This document shows, piece after piece, positions 30,439 to 38,637 of a DNA stretch of 64,000 nucleotides; the first letter of the stretch is position 1, and every line of letters starts with the position of its first letter. The translations under genes and the position numbers were made by a program. Source of the DNA: Brevundimonas sp. SGAir0440 (GTDB lineage Bacteria > Pseudomonadota > Alphaproteobacteria > Caulobacterales > Caulobacteraceae); assembly GCF_005484585.1 (NCBI RefSeq), contig NZ_CP039435.1, forward strand, positions 1 through 64,000. The letters run 5' to 3'. Under the pieces are notes generated by a model. It was not told where the DNA came from, ran no database searches, and saw only the letters and a program-made list of their open reading frames with translations.

Positions 30439-32490
30439 TCAGCCCGCGTGCAACTCCTGCTTCACCCGTTCCGCCAGGGTCTTGATGTCCAGCGGCTTGG
30501 GTAGGAAGGACACGCCCGTCTCGTCCTGCAACAGGTCCGAGAAGTCGCTCTCGGCATAGCCCGAGATGAACATGACCGGCGCGTCGCCCAGATATTTGCG
30601 CGCCTTCTTCAGCAAGGACGGCCCGTCCAGCCCCGGCATGATGACGTCCGAGATCATCATGTCGATCTGGCCGGCGTGTTCCTCGGCCAGCAACAGGGCT
30701 TCCTCGCCGTCGGCGGCCTCTATGACCTCATAGCCGCGTTGGCGCAGCAGGCGGGCGGCGATGCCGCGCACGGCGTCCTCGTCCTCGACGAACAGGATGC
30801 GGCCGGCGCCCGACAGGTCGCGCGGCGCCTTGGCCTTGACCTCGACCGGCTGAACCTCGGCCAGCTCCGCCTCGCCCGCCGCCGGCAGGAAGATGCGGAA
30901 AGCCGCGCCCATTATCTTAGAGTCTGGGCCTTCGATATTGCTGACGGTGATGTGGCCGCCCGCCTGCTGCACGATGCCATAGACGGTGGCCAGGCCCATG
31001 CCGGTGCCCTCGTTCACCGCCTTGGTGGTGAAGAAGGGTTCGAAGATCTTGTCCGCCAGTTCGGGCGGCACGCCGGGTCCGGTGTCCGACACCTCGATCA
31101 GGGCCACCTCGTCCGTCGGCGCATCGACCCAGCCCAGGGCCCGCGCCTCGTCGCCCGTCAGGCGCCGGGTGGCGATGGTGACGACGCCGGCGCCCGGCTC
31201 GACCACGCCGCGCATGGCGTCGCGCGCATTGACGGCCAGGTTCATCACCGCCGTCTCCAGTTGAGACTTGTCGGCCAGCACGACCGGCAGGTCGCGGCCG
31301 TAGTCGGTCTCCAGCCGCACGTCCTCGCGCAGCAGCCGCCGCAGCAGGATGGCGAACTCGCCCACCAGTTCACCCAGGTCCAGCCGCTCGCGCCGCACCG
31401 TCGACTTGCGCGAGAAGGCCAGCAGTTTGCGCACCAGATCGGCTGCGCGAATAGCCGTCTGACGGATCTCGTTCAGGCCTTCGTAGGAGGGATCGCCCAC
31501 CGGGTGCCGTTCCAGCAGACCCGACAGCTGAAGCTGGATCGCCGTCAGCAGATTGTTGAAGTCGTGCGCCACGCCGCCGGCCAGCTGGCCCACGGCCTGC
31601 ATCTTCTGGGCCTGGTTGAGCTGAAGCTCCATCGACTTCTGGCCCGAGACGTCGAACAGCCAGATGCGCCGTTTGTCGCCCTCGGGCGCCACATACAGAT
31701 GCAGCATCTTGTCAGGATAGGCCCGCGCGACCAGTTCGATCGGCCCCGACGATCCGCCTGCCAACTTCAGCCGCGCCTCGGCGATGCCGCCCGGATCGAA
31801 CAGATGCCCAAAGGCCGCATCGCGCGCCGCCCCTGGTCCGGTCAGGACCGCCAGCGCCGGATTGGCCTCTTCCGCGCGGCCGGAAAACAGGTCGTCGCCG
31901 CCGATCACGGCCGAGCCGAACGGCGCCCCGGCGGCCATGGCCCGCGCCTCGCCGGTCGCCGCGGCGGCGGGCGTGTGAACGGGCGCGGCGGCGATGGGCA
32001 GGACGGCGTCCGGCGCCGCGCGCATCAGGAACCGGCCCTCGCCCGCCTGGCCGATCACGACCTCGACCTCGCGCTGTCCGATCATGACGATGGCGCGGCC
32101 CGGCTCGCCTTTGCGCGCCTGGGCGAAGGCCATGTACAGCGCCTGGGCCGACTTGCCGCGCGGCAGGGCGCCGGTCGCGCCATTGGCCTCGGACCAGGCG
32201 GCGTTGAAGGCCAGGATCTGTCCTGAATCCCACACTAGCGCCGCCGGTTCGGCCATGGCGTCCAACACCTCGATGGCCGCATCGCTGCTCGGCTTGGCGT
32301 CCGCCGCCCGGCGGAAGCCGAACAGACCGATCAGGGCGATCGCGCCGACGGTCAGGATCAGCACCAGCCCCGGCGCCGAAATCGGATTGTCTCGAAACGC
32401 CGGATAGGCCAGGGCCGCGATCGCAACGACGACCCCGAACGCCATCACGCCGGACAACAGGTCGAACGAAGGGCGGCGGGTGGACGTCAT
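30439..32490 (-). CDS. cckA: Cell-cycle hybrid histidine kinase/phosphatase CckA
   Basis: Bifunctional membrane kinase at the top of the CckA-ChpT-CtrA/CpdR relay. The 683-residue protein (C. crescentus CckA is about 691) has two N-terminal membrane spans (about 13-31 and 41-59), a PAS-like region, the DHp helix with H309 ([14 protein letters not shown]), the ATPase motifs N421, DTGPG (469-473) and GTGMGL (495-500), and a C-terminal receiver with D615 ([13 protein letters not shown]). It follows flhB by 51 bases on the same strand and is probably transcribed with, or partly from, the fliQ-fliR-flhB operon. Confidence 0.95.
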   Translation of the reverse strand: MTSTRRPSFDLLSGVMAFGVVVAIAALAYPAFRDNPISAPGLVLILTVGAIALIGLFGFRRAADAKPSSDAAIEVLDAMAEPAALVWDSGQILAFNAAWSEANGATGALPRGKSAQALYMAFAQARKGEPGRAIVMIGQREVEVVIGQAGEGRFLMRAAPDAVLPIAAAPVHTPAAAATGEARAMAAGAPFGSAVIGGDDLFSGRAEEANPALAVLTGPGAARDAAFGHLFDPGGIAEARLKLAGGSSGPIELVARAYPDKMLHLYVAPEGDKRRIWLFDVSGQKSMELQLNQAQKMQAVGQLAGGVAHDFNNLLTAIQLQLSGLLERHPVGDPSYEGLNEIRQTAIRAADLVRKLLAFSRKSTVRRERLDLGELVGEFAILLRRLLREDVRLETDYGRDLPVVLADKSQLETAVMNLAVNARDAMRGVVEPGAGVVTIATRRLTGDEARALGWVDAPTDEVALIEVSDTGPGVPPELADKIFEPFFTTKAVNEGTGMGLATVYGIVQQAGGHITVSNIEGPDSKIMGAAFRIFLPAAGEAELAEVQPVEVKAKAPRDLSGAGRILFVEDEDAVRGIAARLLRQRGYEVIEAADGEEALLLAEEHAGQIDMMISDVIMPGLDGPSLLKKARKYLGDAPVMFISGYAESDFSDLLQDETGVSFLPKPLDIKTLAERVKQELHAG

Positions 32491-32541
32491 ACAGCCTCGC
32501 GAATCAGTGTTGCGATCATACGCCCAAATCCTGACGCCGCC

Positions 32542-33618
32542 TTACCGGCGCTTGCGGGACTGGAAGACGAAGCCGATGATCTTGGCGGCGGCGTCGAAAT
32601 GTTCGCGCGGAATGACCTCGTCCACCTCGACGGTCGCGTACAGGGCGCGCGCCAGCGGTACGTTCTCGACGATCGGCACGCCGTGTTCGGTCGCCACTTC
32701 ACGGATGCGCAGGGCCAGGGCGTCGACGCCCTTGGCCACGCAGATCGGCGCCCCGTCGCCCTGATCCGGCTCATAGCGCAGGGCGACCGAATAGTGGGTC
32801 GGGTTGGTCACGATGACGGTGGCCTTGGGCACATTGGCCATCATCCGCTGGCGGCTGCGCTGCATGCGGATCTGCTTCAGCTTGGCCTTGATGTGCGGGT
32901 CGCCTTCGGACTGTTTGAAGTCTTCCTTCAGCTCTTCCTTGGTCATGCGCATCCGCTTGGCGAAGCGCATCTTCTGCCAAATGAAGTCGGCCCCGGCCGT
33001 GGCGCCCAGCAGGATGATCGAGGCCACGAACAGCGAGATGGCCATGTCGCGCGCCAAGGGCAGGATCGCCAGCGGGCTGATCGAGGCCATGTTCTCGAAC
33101 TCACGCAGATGCGGCTTCAACACCATCCAGCACACCGCGCAGACGGCGATCAGCTTCAGGAAGGTCTTGACGAACTGCGCCAGGCCGTCGGGGCCGAAGA
33201 TGCGTTTGAACCCCTGCATCGGACTGACCGCCGACCATTTGGGCTTCAGCTTTTCGGCCGTGAAGATCAGGCCGGACTGGGCCACATTGCCCCCGACCCC
33301 GCCCAGAATGGTCGCCAGCATGACGGCTCCCAAGAAGGGCGCCACGGCCCAGACGGCCCGCACCATGATCTGGTTGCCCGCGCCCGAGTTCAGCACGCCC
33401 AGCATCTCGTGCGGCGCGGCGATGAAGGGCAGCATCTGTTCGGCGATGGACGAGGCGAACCAGCCGCCCCCCATCAAGATCACCGCCGCCGCCCCCGCCA
33501 GCGACAGCACCTGGGCGACGTCGGGCGACTTGGCCGCATCGCCCTTCTTTCGGGCGTCCTCAAGCTTTCGCGGGGTCGCCTCTTCGGTTTTCGACTCGGG
33601 ATCCGCGCCTTCAGCCAC
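32542..33618 (-). CDS. flhB: Flagellar export switch protein FlhB
   Basis: Inner-membrane component of the flagellar type III export gate. Its cytoplasmic domain switches substrate class after self-cleavage. The 358-residue protein starts VAEGADPESKTEEATPRKLEDARKKGD, has four membrane spans (about 33-210) and contains the autocleavage motif NPTH (TNPTHYSVAL). A GTG start at 33618 gives the family N-terminus; the frame extends to 33687 without similarity. It overlaps fliR by 8 bases, and cckA follows 51 bases downstream. Confidence 0.96.
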   Translation of the reverse strand: MAEGADPESKTEEATPRKLEDARKKGDAAKSPDVAQVLSLAGAAAVILMGGGWFASSIAEQMLPFIAAPHEMLGVLNSGAGNQIMVRAVWAVAPFLGAVMLATILGGVGGNVAQSGLIFTAEKLKPKWSAVSPMQGFKRIFGPDGLAQFVKTFLKLIAVCAVCWMVLKPHLREFENMASISPLAILPLARDMAISLFVASIILLGATAGADFIWQKMRFAKRMRMTKEELKEDFKQSEGDPHIKAKLKQIRMQRSRQRMMANVPKATVIVTNPTHYSVALRYEPDQGDGAPICVAKGVDALALRIREVATEHGVPIVENVPLARALYATVEVDEVIPREHFDAAAKIIGFVFQSRKRR

Positions 33619-34378
33619 CAGGGCCTCCCAGCACGAAATACTCCGCCAGACGGCGGTAGCGGTCGATGAAGAGAGTGCCGAGCGCACCCAGGCTCAGGGC
33701 GAAGATCGACAGGCCCAGGATGACGCTCAAGGGCGCGGCGGCGAAATAGACCTGGAACGACGGCATGACCCGCGCCACCAGGCCGGACGCCAGGTTGAAG
33801 ATCAGAGCGAAGACCAGCACCGGCGCCGACAGCTGTACGCCTAGGAGGAAGCTGTCGCCCAGGGTTCGCACCGCCATCTGGGTGAAGTCGGCCATCATCA
33901 GCGGCTGGGCCGGCGAGATCAGCCGATACGAGCCCACCATGCCGGCGATGAACAGGTGATGGGTGTCGGTGGCGAACAGCAGCGTCACCCCCAGCAGGGC
34001 CAGAAAGGCGGCGATGGTCGAACCGGGCTGGGCCTGCATCGGATTGGCGGTCTGGGCGAAGCTCAGCGTCGTCTGCAACGACACGATCTCGCCCGCCGTC
34101 GCCAGCGCGCTCATGAACATCCGCAGCAGAAGGCCGATCATCAGGCCGACGACCACCTCGCGGATGATCCATCCGACCATCAGCCCCATGCTGTCCGGCA
34201 GACCCGGCAGCGAACCGCGCACCACCGGCCACAGCGCCAGACTGATGACCAGGGCCAGCGACAGTCGCACGCGCGGCGGCACCTCGCCGAAGCCGGGGAT
34301 CAGCATCAGGATCGCCCCGATCCGGGCGAAGATCAGCCCCCCGGCCCAGACCTGATCGGCGGTGGCGTACGCCTCCAC
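33611..34378 (-). CDS. fliR: Flagellar export protein FliR
   Basis: Inner-membrane subunit of the flagellar export gate with FliP and FliQ. The 255-residue hydrophobic protein has about six spans, including FARIGAILMLIPGFGEVPPRVRLSLALVISLALWP and GWIIREVVVGLMIGLLLRM, segments conserved in FliR. The GTG start at 34378 abuts the TAG of fliQ without a gap. Confidence 0.96.
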   Translation of the reverse strand: MEAYATADQVWAGGLIFARIGAILMLIPGFGEVPPRVRLSLALVISLALWPVVRGSLPGLPDSMGLMVGWIIREVVVGLMIGLLLRMFMSALATAGEIVSLQTTLSFAQTANPMQAQPGSTIAAFLALLGVTLLFATDTHHLFIAGMVGSYRLISPAQPLMMADFTQMAVRTLGDSFLLGVQLSAPVLVFALIFNLASGLVARVMPSFQVYFAAAPLSVILGLSIFALSLGALGTLFIDRYRRLAEYFVLGGPGG

Positions 34379-34642
34379 CTACATCCCCGCGATGCGGGCC
34401 GCGATCTGGCGCATGAAGCCGCCCAACAGGGCGCCCATCAGCGGCAGGAACAGGATCAGTGAAACGAAGATGGCGATGATCTTGGGCGCATAGATCAGGG
34501 TCTGTTCCTGAATCTGCGTCAGGGCCTGAAACAGGCCGATCACCACGCCGACGACCAGGCCGACCAGCAGAACGGGCAGGCACAGCTGGATCGTCAGCCA
34601 GATGGCGTCGCGCCCGACGTCCAGAACTTCCGCGCCGTTCAT
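34379..34642 (-). CDS. fliQ: Flagellar export protein FliQ
   Basis: Small two-span subunit of the flagellar export gate. The 87-residue protein has the expected length and pattern (MNGAEVLDVGRDAIWLTIQLCLPVLLVGLVVGVVIGLFQALTQIQEQTLIYAPKIIAI). It is the first gene of fliQ-fliR-flhB; fliP is not adjacent. A CtrA-type box lies 46-60 bases upstream, matching the known control of the C. crescentus fliQ promoter by CtrA. Confidence 0.96.
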   Translation of the reverse strand: MNGAEVLDVGRDAIWLTIQLCLPVLLVGLVVGVVIGLFQALTQIQEQTLIYAPKIIAIFVSLILFLPLMGALLGGFMRQIAARIAGM

Positions 34643-34687
34643 CGGCCCACTCCAGCAACTACTGGGCAGAAAATGCCGACAGGATGG

Positions 34688-34702
34688 TTAACAGGCCGCT
34701 AA
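34688..34702 (-). promoter_or_regulatory. CtrA-type box in the fliQ promoter region
   Basis: On the minus strand the sequence reads GGTTAG-N7-TTAACC: TTAG-N7-TTAA followed by CC, one base off TTAA-N7-TTAA. It is centred about 53 bases upstream of the fliQ ATG, where a CtrA-activated class II flagellar promoter would need it. CtrA control of fliQ is established in C. crescentus; here it is inferred from motif and position. Confidence 0.7.
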
Positions 34703-34821
34703 CCACACGCGTCTTCGCGCGGCCCTGACCATGGAAAAATCTCGTCAGCGGCCTTGAACGGCGCCGCTTCGATGCCGACTTCCCCGCCTTCGCCTCGGGG
34801 AGCGCCAGCCATTCGATTTCA

Positions 34822-34842
34822 GACGAATTAGACGAATTAGAC
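34822..34842. repeat. Tandem 9-bp direct repeat upstream of folE
   Basis: GACGAATTA is repeated head to tail (34822-34830 and 34831-34839), with GAC beginning a third copy. It lies about 100 bases before the folE start in the 298-base gap that also carries the fliQ promoter. It is AT-rich in a GC-rich genome and may be a regulator site or part of the folE promoter. Confidence 0.6.
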
Positions 34843-34940
34843 TCTCTTTTTCGGACTTCGCCGTCTGAACGTGCGTCCGCCTCGTAATGGGACGGCTCGC
34901 CCTCTCCCCTTCCCTCAAGCGCTCCGCTATCTAGGCCGCC

Positions 34941-35525
34941 ATGACCGACGCCCCCGCCTCCAAAGTCTCCCAGGCCGACGCCGAAGCCGCCGTCCGCACC
35001 CTGATCGAATGGGCCGGCGACAACCCGGACCGCGAGGGTCTGCTGGAAACTCCCGCCCGCGTCGCCAAAAGCTATCGCGAGCTTTTCCAGGGCTATGAGG
35101 TCGATCCGCTCTCCTATCTGGAGAAGACCTTCGAGGAGACGGGCGGCTACGACCAGTTGGTCGTGCTGAAGGACATCCGCTTCGTCAGCTTCTGCGAGCA
35201 CCACATGCTGCCGGTCGTGGGCAAGGCGCACGTCGCCTATCTGCCGACGGACCGCGTCGTCGGCATCTCCAAACTGGCTCGCGTGGTGCGCGGCTTCGCC
35301 CGCCGCCTTCAGATCCAGGAGAAGATGACCTCCGAGATCGCCGAGGCCATCCAGACCGTCCTTCGCCCCCACGGCGTCGGGGTGGTCATCGAGGCCGAGC
35401 ACAGCTGCATGACCCTGCGCGGCGTCAATGCGCCCGGCGCCAGCCTGTCGACCAGCCACCTGATCGGCGTCGTCCGCGACGACCCCCGCACCCGCGAGGA
35501 GTTCATGCGTCTGGTGCTGTCGTGA
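34941..35525 (+). CDS. folE: GTP cyclohydrolase I
   Basis: Converts GTP to 7,8-dihydroneopterin triphosphate, the first step of folate and pterin synthesis. The 194-residue protein has the zinc/active-site segment FVSFCEHHMLPVVGKAHVAYLP, the RLQIQEKMTSEIAEAI helix and the C-terminal EAEHSCMTLRGVNAPGAS, all diagnostic of the type IA enzyme. It is divergent from fliQ. Confidence 0.97.
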   Translation: MTDAPASKVSQADAEAAVRTLIEWAGDNPDREGLLETPARVAKSYRELFQGYEVDPLSYLEKTFEETGGYDQLVVLKDIRFVSFCEHHMLPVVGKAHVAYLPTDRVVGISKLARVVRGFARRLQIQEKMTSEIAEAIQTVLRPHGVGVVIEAEHSCMTLRGVNAPGASLSTSHLIGVVRDDPRTREEFMRLVLS

Positions 35526-35588
35526 CGTTCGCCTGACAGGCGAACTGGCCCGACGCTTGCGGTGAAGGGATCAAAGGAGGCGCTGACG

Positions 35589-36746
35589 ATGCCCTGGTCC
35601 CTGATTTCGACCCGCAATGAGACAGTTCAGATCGCGCGCGGCGGCTGGCTGGACGCGCTGCGTTTCATCGTGGCCTTCCTGATCATACTGCATCACTTCC
35701 AGGCCGCAGGTCCCGAACCGCTCGCCCATCTGATCAATCCGATCTTCGAACGCGGCGGCTTCCTGCTGACCAACTTCTTCCTGATCGACAGCGGCTATGT
35801 GCTGATGCGCGTCTATGGCGCGGCGGTGGACAAGGGTCGGATGTCTCCCGGCGACTTCTTCCTGAAGCGGTTCCTGCGCGTCGTCCCCGCCCACCTGATC
35901 ATGGGGCTTTCGCTGGTCGGCTTCGTGTTGCTGGCCACCGCCGCCGGCTCGCCGCCGCGCAATCCCGAATGGTTCGCCTGGGACCAGCTGCCGGCCCAAC
36001 TGCTGTTGCTGCAATCCTATGGCGTGCATGGTGGCCTGGGCTGGAACGCCCCGACCTGGTCGATCTCGGCCCTGATCGGCTGCTATCTGGCCTTCCCCTG
36101 GATCATTCGCGGACTGATGCGTCTGGGTCCTTGGTCGGCCCTGGCCGTCGGCGTCGGCATCTATCTGATCGCCAACCAGCTGTGCTGGTCGTTCCTCGGC
36201 TATCCCGTCTATCAGATGCCGATGCGCTACGGCATCATCCGCGCCTTGCCGCTGTTCTTCCTGGGCATGTGCCTGGCCTGGTTCGCCCAGAGGGTCTGGA
36301 TCGCCCCGCGCCTGGCCGGCTGGGCCGGGGTGCTGGCCGCCGTCGGCTTCTTCGCGCTTCAGCTTCACGACAAGCACGCCCTCGTCGCCCTGACCCTGAT
36401 CTCGATCATCATCCTGGCCGCCGGCGCGGTGCCTGTGACCAAGCCCTCGAAGTGGGTCGAGACCGCCGCCATGGTCTCCTTCTCCATGTTCATCTCTAAC
36501 GAGGTGGTCCGCATCGTCTGGTTCGGCGTGGTCAATGCGGTGGAAGCCCGGGTCGGCTTGCCCCTCTTCGTTCAATGGGGTCTGTGGGGCCTGGGCGTCA
36601 TGGCGGCGGTCGCCTTTGCCTTCGCCTTCCATTTCGCGATCGACAATCCGATCCAGACCCGCATCCGCGCCTGGTTGAAGCGTCGCAGCGCCCGTCGCGG
36701 CAAGGCCCAGCCCAAGCTCGGCCCGGTCATCTCCATCGACGGCTGA
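35589..36746 (+). CDS. Acyltransferase-3 family membrane protein (OafA-like)
   Basis: A 385-residue integral membrane acyltransferase that probably O-acylates a surface sugar. About ten hydrophobic spans are visible. The N-terminal motif LDALRFIVAFLIILHHFQA carries the family's His, followed by NFFLIDSGYVLMRVYG. The start is set by a strong ribosome-binding site (AAAGGAGG at 35573-35580), nine bases before ATG 35589. No polysaccharide genes are adjacent, so the acceptor is unknown. It follows folE by 63 bp. Confidence 0.87.
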   Translation: MPWSLISTRNETVQIARGGWLDALRFIVAFLIILHHFQAAGPEPLAHLINPIFERGGFLLTNFFLIDSGYVLMRVYGAAVDKGRMSPGDFFLKRFLRVVPAHLIMGLSLVGFVLLATAAGSPPRNPEWFAWDQLPAQLLLLQSYGVHGGLGWNAPTWSISALIGCYLAFPWIIRGLMRLGPWSALAVGVGIYLIANQLCWSFLGYPVYQMPMRYGIIRALPLFFLGMCLAWFAQRVWIAPRLAGWAGVLAAVGFFALQLHDKHALVALTLISIIILAAGAVPVTKPSKWVETAAMVSFSMFISNEVVRIVWFGVVNAVEARVGLPLFVQWGLWGLGVMAAVAFAFAFHFAIDNPIQTRIRAWLKRRSARRGKAQPKLGPVISIDG

Positions 36747-36747
36747 T

Positions 36748-36773
36748 CGACCAACGATCCTCGACCAAAGTCG
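36748..36773 (+). promoter_or_regulatory. GACCAA-type sites upstream of the MFS gene
   Basis: CGACCAA occurs at 36748-36754 and, 14 bases later, at 36762-36768; the second extends to the 12-mer CGACCAAAGTCG (36762-36773). The reverse complement of that 12-mer occurs upstream of the porin-acs genes (42667-42678). A shared 12-base sequence in front of two gene units flanking the same two-component pair suggests a common regulator, most simply the CrbR-type protein. Confidence 0.55.
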
Positions 36774-36873
36774 GTCTCTTCAGTCGCCTTCCTCTCGGTC
36801 AATGTCGCCGTCCACGCGTCCGTCAGGCCGCGCATAACGGCCGACAAAACGGCGACACGGGAGGAAATGGATC

Positions 36874-38547
36874 ATGGCAACCGACGCACCCCTTGCGTCC
36901 GGAGGAGAGGAGCACACCGTCGATCGCAGCGATCGCCTGGTCATCCTCGCCTCATCGGTCGGCACCGTCATCGAGTGGTACGACTTCTATCTCTACGGCT
37001 CGCTGGCGGCGATCATCACCGTCCAGTTCTTCTCGGGCGTCAACGAGACGACCGGCTACATCTTCGCCCTGATGGCCTTCGCCGCCGGCTTTGCGGTGCG
37101 GCCCTTCGGCGCCATCGTCTTCGGGCGGCTGGGCGACCTGTGGGGACGCAAGAACACCTTCCTCGTCACCATGCTGCTGATGGGTCTGTCGACCTTCGTC
37201 GTCGGCCTGTTGCCGCCCTATGCGGTCATCGGCATCGCCGCGCCCATAATCCTGGTGCTGATGCGCCTGATCCAGGGCCTGGCCCTGGGCGGTGAATACG
37301 GCGGCGCCGCCACCTACGTCGCCGAGCACGCCCCGCAGGGCAAGCGCGGCTTCTACACCTCCTTCATCCAGATCACGGCGACCGCCGGCCTGGTGCTGAG
37401 CCTCGTGGTGATCCTGAGCGTCCGGCTTGCGGTCGGCGAAGAGGCCTTCGCCGCCTGGGGCTGGCGCATTCCGTTCCTGGTCTCGATCCTGCTCTTGGGC
37501 GTCTCCCTGTGGATCCGCCTGAAGCTGGCCGAAAGCCCGTCGTTCAAGCGGATGAAGGCCGAGGGCAAGGGCTCCAAGACCCCGCTGAAGGACAGCTTCG
37601 GCAAATGGCCCAACCTGAAGCTGGTGCTGATCGCCCTGCTGGGCCTCACCGCCGGTCAGGCCGTCATCTGGTACACAGGCCAGTTCTACGCCCTGTTCTT
37701 CCTGGAACGGGTCATGAAGCTCGACGCCACCCTGGTCTATGTGCTGCTGACCATCGCGCTTCTGGCCGCCTCGCCCTTCTTTATCTTCTGGGGCTGGCTC
37801 TCGGACAAGGTGGGCAGAAAGCCGATCATCCTGGCCGGCTGCCTGATCGCGGCCCTCACCTATTTCCCGCTCTTCAACGCCCTGACCCAGGCCGCCAATC
37901 CGAAACTGGCCGCCGCCGCCGCCTCGGCGCCGGTCACGGTCTACGCCGATCCGGCCGACTGTAACCTCCAGTTCGATCCGGTGGGCAAGACGGTGTTCAA
38001 CCACTCCTGCGACGTGGCTAAATCCTATCTGGCCAAGGCGGGCGTGACCTACACCAACGTCGCGGCGCCGGCAGGCACGGTCGCCGAGGTGCGTATCGGC
38101 GATCAGGCCGTCATCCCCAGCTTCCGGGGCGACGCCATGGCCCCGGCCGATTTCGCCGCCCAGAAGAAGACCTGGGACAAGAGCCTGGGCGAGGCCCTGA
38201 CCGCCGCCGGCTATCCGGCCAAGGCCGACAGCGCCCTGGTCAACAAGCCGATGGTGGTGCTGATCCTGTTCATCCTCGGCTTCTATGTGACCATGGTCTA
38301 CGGACCGATCGCGGCGGCCCTGGTCGAGATGTTCCCGACCAATATCCGCTACACCTCCATGTCCCTGCCCTATCACATCGGCAACGGCTGGTTCGGCGGC
38401 TTCCTGCCGACCACCGCCTTCGCCATCGTGGCGGCGACGGGCAACATCTACTCCGGCCTCTGGTACCCGATCATGGTGGCCCTGGGGACGGTCGTTCTGG
38501 GCTTCCTGCTGGTCAAGGAAGGCAAGGACGTCGATCTGAACGCCTGA
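36874..38547 (+). CDS. MFS carrier, metabolite:H+ symporter (MHS) family, with a large loop insert
   Basis: A 557-residue transporter with 12 predicted spans. Family signatures are VGTVIEWYDFYLYGSLAAI near the N-terminus, RPFGAIVFGRLGDLWGRKNTF (loop 2-3) and GWLSDKVGRKPIILAGC (loop 8-9). Relatives carry proline/betaine, alpha-ketoglutarate or other carboxylates with protons. Unlike the usual 430-residue members it has about 110 extra residues (about 345-455) containing two Cys (ADCNLQF and NHSCDVA) between spans. A strong terminator follows. Its position beside the acetate-response genes suggests a carboxylate substrate; this is inference. Confidence 0.9.
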   Translation: MATDAPLASGGEEHTVDRSDRLVILASSVGTVIEWYDFYLYGSLAAIITVQFFSGVNETTGYIFALMAFAAGFAVRPFGAIVFGRLGDLWGRKNTFLVTMLLMGLSTFVVGLLPPYAVIGIAAPIILVLMRLIQGLALGGEYGGAATYVAEHAPQGKRGFYTSFIQITATAGLVLSLVVILSVRLAVGEEAFAAWGWRIPFLVSILLLGVSLWIRLKLAESPSFKRMKAEGKGSKTPLKDSFGKWPNLKLVLIALLGLTAGQAVIWYTGQFYALFFLERVMKLDATLVYVLLTIALLAASPFFIFWGWLSDKVGRKPIILAGCLIAALTYFPLFNALTQAANPKLAAAAASAPVTVYADPADCNLQFDPVGKTVFNHSCDVAKSYLAKAGVTYTNVAAPAGTVAEVRIGDQAVIPSFRGDAMAPADFAAQKKTWDKSLGEALTAAGYPAKADSALVNKPMVVLILFILGFYVTMVYGPIAAALVEMFPTNIRYTSMSLPYHIGNGWFGGFLPTTAFAIVAATGNIYSGLWYPIMVALGTVVLGFLLVKEGKDVDLNA

Positions 38548-38570
38548 TCCTGCTTTCAGGCGGAATGAAG

Positions 38571-38599
38571 GGCGGGTCGTCGCAAGACGGCCCGCCTTT
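38571..38599 (+). terminator. Rho-independent terminator after the MFS gene
   Basis: GGCGGGTCGTC (38571-38581), a GCAA loop and GACGGCCCGCC (38586-38596) form an 11-bp stem with one G-U pair, followed by TTTC. It lies 23 bases after the MFS stop codon. Confidence 0.85.
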
Positions 38600-38637
38600 C
38601 GCTTGTGAAACTCCCCGTGCCCGGTTCAGATGCCCCG

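Noticed and set aside
34659..35459. Minus-strand frame of 266 residues ending 16 bases before fliQ
   Set aside because: It is antisense to folE and crosses the CtrA-type box and the tandem repeat; no ribosome-binding site or family match.
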